In this document: positions 1-5,012 of the stretch, piece by piece
Layout of the letters: every line of letters begins with the position of its first letter
Position numbering within the stretch: the stretch's first letter is position 1
Assembly: GCA_946408865.1 (NCBI GenBank)
Contig: CAMJTZ010000147.1
Span: forward strand, 1 to 5,012
Length of the DNA stretch: 5,012 nt
Reading direction: 5' to 3'
Origin: an uncultured Clostridia bacterium
GTDB lineage: Bacteria > Bacillota_A > Clostridia > Christensenellales > Aristaeellaceae
Program-made: the position numbers and the translations under genes
Notes under the pieces: model-generated
What the model saw: only the letters and a program-made list of their open reading frames with translations
Databases searched by the model: none
Told to the model about the DNA's origin: nothing

Positions 1-1137
1 TTTCAGGTTGTCGAGCCAGTCCGTAAGTTGCTGGGAGATGACAGCCTCCACCGCGGGACGGACCTCGCTGTTGCCGAGACGGCCCTTGGTCTGCCCCTCA
101 AACTGGGGGTTTTTGACCATGGTGGTGAGCACGCAGGTCAGACCCTCGCGGAAATCCTCGCCGGAGAGGTTGTTGTCCTTCTCTTTCAGGAGGCCGGTGC
201 GGCGGGCGTAATCGTTGAAGCACTTGGTGAAGGCGGCCTTGAAGCCGGTTTCGTGGGTGCCGCCCTCAGGCGTGTTGATATTGTTGACATAGGAAAAAAG
301 ACTCTCGGTAAAGCCGTCGGTATACTGAATGGCGGCACGGCAGATGACCGTATCCCGCTTGCCCTCGAGATAGATAACATCCTCCTGCAGGGCGTTCTTT
401 CCGGCATTGAGGTAACGGACATAATCGGAAATGCCGCCTTCGTAGCAGAAGACGCGGGTGCGCGCTTCCGGATCGGTCAGGCGCTCATCCGTAAAGCTGA
501 TGCGGATGCCGCGGTTCAGATAGGCGAGCTCCTGCAGGCGGCGGGCCACCGTCTCTGTATGGAACCTGACATCCTCAAAAATACGGTCATCAGGGAGGAA
601 ACGGACGAGCGTACCTTTTTTGCGGGTGTTGCCGATGACCTCCAGCGGACCGGAAGGCTTGCCGGCGGCAATTTTGCGGGTTGCCGGATCGGTGTCGGAA
701 GTGAAGGCCATACGGTAATGCGTCCAGTTGAGGAAAACGTCGACCGTCAGCCAGCGGCTCAGCGCGTTGACGACGCTGGCGCCCACGCCATGCAGACCGC
801 CGGAGTAGTCATAATTCTCATTGTTGAATTTGCCGCCGGCATGCAGCACGGTGAAGATGACTTCGACGCCGGGAATGCCGAGGGTCGGGTGCGTATCCAC
901 GGGCATGCCGCGGCCATTGTCCCACACGCTGGCAGACCCGTCTTTATGCAGGGTGACAGATACTTCGTCGGCAAAGCCGTTGGCAGCCTCGTCGATCGCG
1001 TTATCCACAATTTCCCAGAGCAGGTGATGCAGGCCGCGGGAAGAGGTTGTGCCGATATACATGCCGGGACGCATGCGGACAGCTTCCAGCCCTTCCAGTA
1101 CCTGAATATTTCCGGCGTTATAGGTTTGCGATGCCAT
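1..1137 (-). CDS. gyrB/parE: Type IIA DNA topoisomerase subunit B (GyrB/ParE family), N-terminal 379 residues, 3' end outside window
   Basis: This is the ATP-hydrolysing subunit of DNA gyrase or topoisomerase IV, which with a GyrA/ParC partner passes one DNA duplex through another. Translation from the ATG at 1137 is open to the left edge with no stop or frameshift. The GHKL ATPase domain fills about residues 1-215: IQVLEGLEAVR (11-21), RPGMYIG (23-29), WEIVDN with general base E42 and Mg-binding N46, DNGRGMP (73-79), HAGGKF (99-104) and the ATP lid GGLHGVG (113-119). The transducer domain follows, with NNINTPEGGTHETGF (285-299) and FEGQTK (346-351), whose Q349 and K351 form the QTK loop. The TOPRIM and C-terminal parts, about 40% of a usual 640-residue protein, lie outside. 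A GGGAG ribosome site (1145-1149) sits 7 bases before the start. GyrB and ParE are hard to separate: QTKGRLG and TGLLKEKD look like ParE, whereas PQFEGQ, LGNSEV and NNINTPEGG look like GyrB. No recF lies upstream, which mildly favours ParE. Confidence 0.96.
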   Translation of the reverse strand, partial: MASQTYNAGNIQVLEGLEAVRMRPGMYIGTTSSRGLHHLLWEIVDNAIDEAANGFADEVSVTLHKDGSASVWDNGRGMPVDTHPTLGIPGVEVIFTVLHAGGKFNNENYDYSGGLHGVGASVVNALSRWLTVDVFLNWTHYRMAFTSDTDPATRKIAAGKPSGPLEVIGNTRKKGTLVRFLPDDRIFEDVRFHTETVARRLQELAYLNRGIRISFTDERLTDPEARTRVFCYEGGISDYVRYLNAGKNALQEDVIYLEGKRDTVICRAAIQYTDGFTESLFSYVNNINTPEGGTHETGFKAAFTKCFNDYARRTGLLKEKDNNLSGEDFREGLTCVLTTMVKNPQFEGQTKGRLGNSEVRPAVEAVISQQLTDWLDNLK

Positions 1138-1153
1138 GAGGTCACTCCCAGTT

Positions 1154-1184
1154 CAGTGATCAGTGTTCGTTGTCCGTGATCCGT
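1154..1184. repeat. Imperfect 11-bp direct repeat in the topoisomerase leader
   Basis: On the plus strand CAGTGATCAGT (1154-1164) recurs as CCGTGATCCGT (1174-1184), matching at 9 of 11 positions, with the copies 20 bp apart, close to two helical turns. Both contain the core GTGATC. They lie between the predicted minus-strand transcription start and the ribosome site, so they would be in the 5' leader RNA as well as the DNA. They could be a regulator site, a small intergenic repeat, or chance; nothing in the window decides this. Confidence 0.45.
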
Positions 1185-1202
1185 AGAATCATCAGACTCT
1201 TA

Positions 1203-1211
1203 ATTATACCA
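1203..1211 (-). promoter_or_regulatory. Extended -10 promoter for the topoisomerase gene
   Basis: Read on the minus strand this is TGGTATAAT, a perfect TATAAT preceded by the TGn of an extended -10 element. The -35 position at 17-bp spacing (1226-1231, TTTCTT) is poor, which is tolerated at extended -10 promoters. Transcription would start near 1196 and give a leader of about 59 bases before the ATG at 1137. Assignment is by motif only. Confidence 0.7.
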
Positions 1212-1274
1212 TAGAGGGTAGAGAAAAGAAAAGGGGAACACTAGATTTTGCGCATGCTTTTGCAGGCGGAACCC

Positions 1275-1303
1275 TTGACAGGTATCATGAAAACAGAGAT
1301 AAT
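1275..1303 (+). promoter_or_regulatory. Sigma-A-type promoter for the VanW-family gene
   Basis: A perfect -35 TTGACA (1275-1280) and a one-mismatch -10 GATAAT (1298-1303) are separated by exactly 17 bp. The predicted transcription start is near 1310, giving a leader of only about 20 bases before the ATG at 1331. It is divergent from the topoisomerase promoter, with the two -35 regions about 45 bp apart. Confidence 0.8.
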
Positions 1304-1313
1304 GAAACGATGA

Positions 1314-1322
1314 AAAAGGGGG
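1314..1322 (+). promoter_or_regulatory. Ribosome binding site that sets the VanW gene start at 1331
   Basis: AAAAGGGGG is a strong purine-rich Shine-Dalgarno sequence ending 8 bases before the ATG at 1331. The other in-frame ATG, at 1310, has no comparable site and falls at the predicted transcription start, so it could be used only as a leaderless start. This favours 1331. Confidence 0.7.
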
Positions 1323-1330
1323 TTGAGCGC

Positions 1331-2515
1331 ATGAAGCGCTTTGTTTGCGGATTCCTGTGCCTGTGCCTGCTGTGGACCGGGCTCAGCTTTGCTGCGGCTG
1401 AAGAAGAAAACCCGGGCGACGCGGTTATTCCGGAAGAAACCGGGATCTCCGAGGAAGAACTTGAAGAAATCCAGGAACTGGACGCAGACGAGCCGATTGA
1501 ACGGGTTACCGGGAAGGTTTATCCGGTGCCCACGCTCGCGGATTTCAACATGAACTCTCCGGCACTCTACACCTGTTCTATTTCCGCCGGGAATCCATAC
1601 ATCTTCAAGGATATGGATCCCAACATGAAGAATTACGCCTACAAGGGAAGCGGAACGATCAAGGGCGTGGAAGTGCTGTATGTCGGACTGCGGTGCATGA
1701 TCGTCCGGAAGGACAACGTGATCGGCTATGTATGGCGGCAATGGGTGGACAAACAGTCCGTTGAAGCTCTGGATCCCGCCAATACCCCGCCCTTCAACGA
1801 ACAGAAGCATTCCTATACCGCCGTGACGGCAACCGCCTGCCATGTACGGAAAAACATGAGCTTCAACGAAGGGGAAGAGGATGACGGAAACAATTACGTA
1901 ATCCTGAATCCGGGCACAAAAATCACGGTCTGGAAGTTCTACGAAGGATGGGCCGTCGTCAACTACATGCGCGAATACGGCTACATCGATCCCAACGAGC
2001 TGACGGATCTGCGGCCTGTGTCCCCGACGGATGAGGAACTGTTTGAGGACTGTCCCATCGCTGCTTATACGAGCTACTACAAGATGGTGCAGAGCAGGTC
2101 CAATATCAGCCGGATCCACAACATCGCTGTCGGCGCCAGACTGGTATCCGTCGTGCTCCAGCCGGGAGATATTTTTGACGGAAACGCGATTATGGGTCCC
2201 TACGGGAGAAAGAAAGGATACCAGGAAGCCCCCGTGCTGATCGACGGGAAATCTGTTCCGGGCTACGGCGGCGGGACCTGCCAGGTATCCAGCACCCTGT
2301 ATAACGCGGTGCTGCAGCTGCCGGGACTGAAGATTCTGAAGCGGCGCGCCCACGGCGGGAGCGGGGCGAGTTACCTGCCGATTCACTGTGACGCGGCGGT
2401 CGGGACAGAAGAGCTGAACTTCCGCTTCCAGAACAATTACGATTTCCCGATCCGGATTGAAGGATGCACCAGCAGCGACGGAGCGCTGTCCATGAGGATC
2501 TATAAGGTACACTGA
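1331..2515 (+). CDS. Secreted VanW-family protein with two SH3-like segments
   Basis: This 394-residue exported protein probably acts at the cell wall; the biochemical role of VanW domains is not established, and the name does not imply vancomycin resistance. The N-terminus is a signal peptide: MKR, a hydrophobic core, then a likely cut after AAA (21-23). A very acidic linker (24-57) follows. Residues about 78-145 and 162-228 look like SH3-type beta domains. The second is clearer (ACHVRK, then GTKITVW, GW at 206-207 and GYI at 217-219), a pattern seen in wall-binding modules. The VanW domain runs from about 256 to the end: NIAVGARL (264-271), LQPGDIF (276-282), GPYGRKKGY (289-297), the hallmark GGGTCQVSSTLYNA with C317, H341, CDAAV (353-357) and FQNNYDFPI. 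The start at 1331 is chosen because the promoter and ribosome site lie just before it; an ATG at 1310 would add 7 residues. The gene has its own promoter and terminator, so it appears monocistronic. Confidence 0.93.
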   Translation: MKRFVCGFLCLCLLWTGLSFAAAEEENPGDAVIPEETGISEEELEEIQELDADEPIERVTGKVYPVPTLADFNMNSPALYTCSISAGNPYIFKDMDPNMKNYAYKGSGTIKGVEVLYVGLRCMIVRKDNVIGYVWRQWVDKQSVEALDPANTPPFNEQKHSYTAVTATACHVRKNMSFNEGEEDDGNNYVILNPGTKITVWKFYEGWAVVNYMREYGYIDPNELTDLRPVSPTDEELFEDCPIAAYTSYYKMVQSRSNISRIHNIAVGARLVSVVLQPGDIFDGNAIMGPYGRKKGYQEAPVLIDGKSVPGYGGGTCQVSSTLYNAVLQLPGLKILKRRAHGGSGASYLPIHCDAAVGTEELNFRFQNNYDFPIRIEGCTSSDGALSMRIYKVH

Positions 2516-2522
2516 ACAACGC

Positions 2523-2545
2523 GCGCGGCGGAAGCCGCGCTTTTT
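2523..2545 (+). terminator. Intrinsic terminator after the VanW-family gene
   Basis: GCGCGGC (2523-2529) pairs perfectly with GCCGCGC (2534-2540) around a GGAA tetraloop, followed at once by five T residues (2541-2545). It starts 7 bases after the TGA stop at 2515. This is a textbook rho-independent terminator and separates the VanW gene from the exporter operon. Confidence 0.93.
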
Positions 2546-2608
2546 CTATGAAGACGGAAAACCATGGGAAAAAGCAAAATATGTACGCGTAATTTACTGT
2601 TCCCGAGG

Positions 2609-2637
2609 TTTTCAGAAATGGGCAGATGTGGTAATAT
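2609..2637 (+). promoter_or_regulatory. Candidate promoter of the ABC exporter operon
   Basis: TTTTCA (2609-2614, 4 of 6 to TTGACA) lies 17 bp before TAATAT (2632-2637, 4 of 6 to TATAAT), and TGG directly before the -10 supplies an extended -10 TG. The start would be near 2644, leaving about 45 bases of leader before the ATG at 2689. Each box is imperfect, so this is weaker than the other two promoters. Some promoter is nevertheless expected here, because a strong terminator lies upstream. Confidence 0.5.
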
Positions 2638-2642
2638 TTACC
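2630..2642. promoter_or_regulatory. Palindrome over the exporter -10, candidate operator
   Basis: GGTAATATTTACC is a perfect inverted repeat with 5-bp arms (GGTAA/TTACC) around a TAT centre, and it covers the proposed -10 box. A dimeric repressor bound here would block RNA polymerase. ABC exporters of this kind in Firmicutes are often controlled by small GntR- or MarR-type repressors, but no regulator gene is in the window, so the role is inferred from position and symmetry only. Confidence 0.35.
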
Positions 2643-2688
2643 CTGTCAGAAAGATGAAAGAAGCCGGGAAACGGCAGGGAGGATTCAA

Positions 2689-3426
2689 ATGATTGACTTA
2701 CAGCATCTGACCAAAGCCTACGCAAAAAGCAATGCCAAAGCGGTGGATGACCTGACACTCCAGGTCAACGGCGGGGAACTTTTCGGTTTTATCGGACCGA
2801 ACGGCGCCGGCAAGACCACCACGATCAAACTGATGACGGGCGTACTGACTCCTGACAGCGGCTCCATTACGATGGCCGGGCACCGGATGGATCATGAACG
2901 CCTGGAAGCGCAGCGGATGATTGGTTTTGTGCCGGATGGAAACGATCTGTATGATCGGCTGACCGGTATGGAATACCTGAACTTCATGGCGGACATCTAC
3001 CAGGTAAACACCGCGAAGCGCAAGGCGCATATCGAAAAATACCTGAATATTTTCTCCCTCGAGGATGCTGTCAACAACCAGATCCGCTCCTACAGCAAGG
3101 GTATGAAGCAGAAACTGGTCGTGATCGGCGCGCTGATTCACAACCCGCCGATCTGGATTCTGGACGAACCGCTGAGCGGACTGGATCCCCGGGCGGCGCA
3201 CCTGCTGAAGGAAGAAATGATCCGCCACTGCAAGGAAGGGAACACGGTCTTCTTCTCCACACACGTGCTGGAAGTCGCAGAAAAACTGTGCACACGAATC
3301 GGCGTGATTGCCCACGGCAGCCTGAAAGCGGTCGGTACTCTGGATGAACTGCGCTCCGGCGAAGTGGGCGCCAGCCTGGAAGAACTGTTCCTGGAGCTGA
3401 CGGATGACGGAGGGGAAGAAGAATGA
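2689..3426 (+). CDS. ABC transporter ATP-binding protein (exporter type)
   Basis: This 245-residue cytoplasmic ATPase is complete and has a normal length for ABC-2-type export systems; it powers the membrane protein encoded immediately downstream. Motifs in order: A-loop Y11, Walker A GPNGAGKTT (36-44), a Q-loop region GFVPDGNDLY (79-88) with D83 where glutamine is usual, signature YSKGMKQ (135-141), Walker B WILDEP (156-161) with catalytic E160, D-loop SGLD (163-166) and switch histidine H192. The C-terminus is short and acidic (DDGGEEE). The ATG at 2689 has the ribosome site AGGGAGGA (2676-2683) 5 bases upstream. Its TGA overlaps the permease start as ATGA, indicating translational coupling. 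Signature and Walker residues are intact, so it should be active. Substrate is unknown; drugs, peptides or lipids are all possible, and nothing here favours one. Confidence 0.96.
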   Translation: MIDLQHLTKAYAKSNAKAVDDLTLQVNGGELFGFIGPNGAGKTTTIKLMTGVLTPDSGSITMAGHRMDHERLEAQRMIGFVPDGNDLYDRLTGMEYLNFMADIYQVNTAKRKAHIEKYLNIFSLEDAVNNQIRSYSKGMKQKLVVIGALIHNPPIWILDEPLSGLDPRAAHLLKEEMIRHCKEGNTVFFSTHVLEVAEKLCTRIGVIAHGSLKAVGTLDELRSGEVGASLEELFLELTDDGGEEE

Positions 3427-5012
3427 CCGCTTTCTTTGCACTGCTGAGGCTTCAGCTGCTGACCCGTTTTGCAGACCTGAAGCCGAAGAACCTGAAGAAC
3501 GCCCTGCGCGACAAACGCGGAAGAACGATCGGCATGTTTGTCGCAATCCTGTTCCTGGTCGGCTATCTTGGCGTTATCCTGTACATCATTGAGACGAAGG
3601 CGCTCGACGTACTGTCCCCGGCTCCGGGAGCGCCGCAGCCGATTGACCTTCGGAACCTGCTGGTGATCATGGCGGTAGTGCTGAGCACAGCCGGAACCCT
3701 GGTGATGGCCTTCTTCTTTATCATGAGTTCCCTGTATCTGGGCCGGGACGCAGCGTTCCTCGCATCCATGCCTATCAAGCCCCGCACGATCCTCGGCGCG
3801 AAACTGGCGCAGATCTGGCTGTCGGAAACGCTGATTGACGCAGTAATCCTGCTGCCTGCCTGCATCCTGTACGGTACCCGGGTGGGAGAGGATGCCGGGT
3901 TCTATATCCGGATGGTACTGACCTGGCTGATGATCGCCATTCTGCCCATCTGCATTGCCGGGCTGCTTTCCGCACTCCTGATCCGTATATCCGGACTCTG
4001 GAAGCGGAAGGAACTCTTCCTGACCGTCGGCGGTTTTGTGCTCTTCATCGGGTATATGATTCTGATGATGAACGTGGGGAGCATTACCGGCGATTCCGCG
4101 GAAGGCGGCGAGATCCTGAAGGAGTTCTTTACAAACAATTCCGCACGCATTTCCGGTATGACCCAGTATTTCCCGCCGGCCGGCTGGGCCGCGAACGGAC
4201 TGCTGGGCGACTGGGGACAGCTTGGACTGTACGCGCTGGTAAGTTTCGCCGGACTGGCGCTGCTGATCGGCGTGCTGGGAATCTTCTATCGGAAACTTTC
4301 CCTCCTGCAGAGTGAAGCCCCGTCCGTTTCCGGCAGGAAAGGCATCCAGAAGGGATCCATCCGCGAGGGAAGCGCTTTCCTGGCAAACGTGAAGCGGGAA
4401 ATCCTGCTGATCCTGCGGGTGCCTTCCTATGCGATCAATATCCTGCCGATTGTTTTTATGCCGCTGCTGATTATTGTCATGATCAGCATGTCTTCGGGAG
4501 GCAGCGGTACGGAGGGAGGCCTGAAACAGCTTCTGGGCACCCTGCCCCCTGTGCTGGTAATGTGCATCCTTGCCGTCGCTATGGCCTATATGAGCGGGAT
4601 GAACCCCGCACTGAGTACAGCAGTGTCACGGGAAGGCAAAGGACACGACTTTATCAAGGCACTGCCGGTGTCGGCCCGCACGCTGATTCACGCGAAGATC
4701 GCGGTCGGATACATGCTGGTTTCTTTCGGTGTGATCGCTGCGGGAGTCGCAATTCTGATCATAATGCCCGGATTTACGCTGGAAACCATTCTGGCGATCG
4801 TTCTGTGCCTGATTTTCAGTTTCGGCTGCTCCTGCATGGCACTGAGCCGTGACGTGAAAAAACCCCGGCTGGACTGGGTAACCGAACAGGAAGCGGTGAA
4901 GCAGAACTTCGGCGTACTGATTTCCATGCTGATTTCCTGGGGGATCCTGGCCACCCTGGCAGGCCTGGCGTTTGTGATGATCCACTTCCTGAACTGGGGC
5001 CTGATCCCGGTC
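3423..5012 (+). CDS. Large ABC exporter permease, N-terminal 530 residues, 3' end outside window
   Basis: This is an integral membrane protein, the presumed channel partner of the upstream ATPase. The frame is open for 530 codons to the right edge with no stop. About eleven hydrophobic spans are visible, roughly at residues 36-56, 80-104, 132-150, 163-187, 199-217, 266-288, 338-357, 374-394, 425-447, 453-473 and 496-523. The soluble loops carry motifs of the large putative ABC permeases of Firmicutes (YthQ-like): FLASMPIKPRTILGAKL (112-128), FIKALPVSARTLIHAKI (410-426) and KPRLDWVTEQEAVKQN (480-495). The first two resemble each other, pointing to an internal duplication. The start at 3423 overlaps the ATPase stop by 4 bases and has no separate promoter; AGGGGAAGAAG just upstream can serve as ribosome site. 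The ORF is not recognised from a named, characterised transporter, and the family name is my recollection of motifs rather than a search result. Confidence 0.9.
   Translation, partial: MTAFFALLRLQLLTRFADLKPKNLKNALRDKRGRTIGMFVAILFLVGYLGVILYIIETKALDVLSPAPGAPQPIDLRNLLVIMAVVLSTAGTLVMAFFFIMSSLYLGRDAAFLASMPIKPRTILGAKLAQIWLSETLIDAVILLPACILYGTRVGEDAGFYIRMVLTWLMIAILPICIAGLLSALLIRISGLWKRKELFLTVGGFVLFIGYMILMMNVGSITGDSAEGGEILKEFFTNNSARISGMTQYFPPAGWAANGLLGDWGQLGLYALVSFAGLALLIGVLGIFYRKLSLLQSEAPSVSGRKGIQKGSIREGSAFLANVKREILLILRVPSYAINILPIVFMPLLIIVMISMSSGGSGTEGGLKQLLGTLPPVLVMCILAVAMAYMSGMNPALSTAVSREGKGHDFIKALPVSARTLIHAKIAVGYMLVSFGVIAAGVAILIIMPGFTLETILAIVLCLIFSFGCSCMALSRDVKKPRLDWVTEQEAVKQNFGVLISMLISWGILATLAGLAFVMIHFLNWGLIPV

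Noticed and set aside
28..1179. Plus-strand open frame of 383 codons opposite the topoisomerase gene
   Set aside because: Its codons are in exact register with the minus-strand gene, so it is open because of that gene's codon use. The minus strand gives unmistakable GyrB/ParE motifs; this product shows no domain I recognise and no ribosome site.
1240..1274. Short GCATGC palindrome and TGC/GCA pairs upstream of the VanW promoter
   Set aside because: The arms are only 3 bp, below what is unlikely by chance; no repeat or spacing pattern supports an operator.
1241..2512. Minus-strand open frame of 423 codons opposite the VanW gene
   Set aside because: It mirrors the VanW coding frame, which has a signal peptide, domain motifs, promoter and terminator. 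The mirror product has no recognisable motifs and would need to read through the terminator region with no promoter seen.
1331..2515. Vancomycin resistance gene
   Set aside because: VanW was named from a glycopeptide-resistance cluster, but no vanH, vanA/B, vanX or VanR/S genes are present, and VanW-domain proteins are widespread in sensitive Firmicutes.
2548..2592. A 14-codon open frame just after the terminator
   Set aside because: There is no ribosome site, it begins only 3 bases after the terminator T-run, and nothing supports expression.
2698..3546. Minus-strand open frame of 282 codons opposite the ABC ATPase
   Set aside because: The plus strand carries all ABC ATPase motifs; the antisense product is low in recognisable features and is a by-product of codon bias.

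Overview
The window looks like ordinary chromosome from a Gram-positive, probably clostridial, bacterium of moderately high GC. The grounds are a VanW-family secreted protein, a type IIA topoisomerase B subunit whose ATPase and transducer motifs match Firmicutes GyrB/ParE, strong GGGAG/GGGGG/GGGAGGA ribosome binding sites and sigma-A-like promoters. The genus is not determinable from what I can see.

Layout. (1) Bases 1-1137, minus strand: the first 379 residues of a GyrB/ParE subunit, running off the left edge. (2) Bases 1138-1330: a divergent regulatory region. It holds an extended -10 promoter for the topoisomerase, an 11-bp imperfect direct repeat in that gene's leader, and a near-consensus TTGACA-17-GATAAT promoter facing right. 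(3) Bases 1331-2515, plus strand: a complete exported protein with a signal peptide, an acidic linker, two SH3-like segments and a C-terminal VanW domain. A clean intrinsic terminator (2523-2545) follows, so this is probably a single-gene transcript. (4) Bases 2546-2688: a spacer with a candidate extended -10 promoter whose -10 lies inside a perfect 5-bp-arm palindrome, possibly an operator. (5) Bases 2689-5012, plus strand: a two-gene operon with a 4-bp ATGA overlap. It encodes an ABC ATPase (complete, 245 aa) and a large multi-spanning permease (530 residues visible, running off the right edge).

The ATPase and permease very likely form one exporter with unknown substrate. The VanW protein acts outside the membrane, probably at the wall, while the topoisomerase subunit is an unrelated housekeeping gene that only shares the divergent promoter region. 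I found no mobile element, CRISPR array, tRNA, rRNA or recognisable new multi-gene system. The points most worth a second look are the promoter palindrome before the exporter, the leader repeats before the topoisomerase gene, the choice of start codon for the VanW protein, and the internal duplication in the permease.
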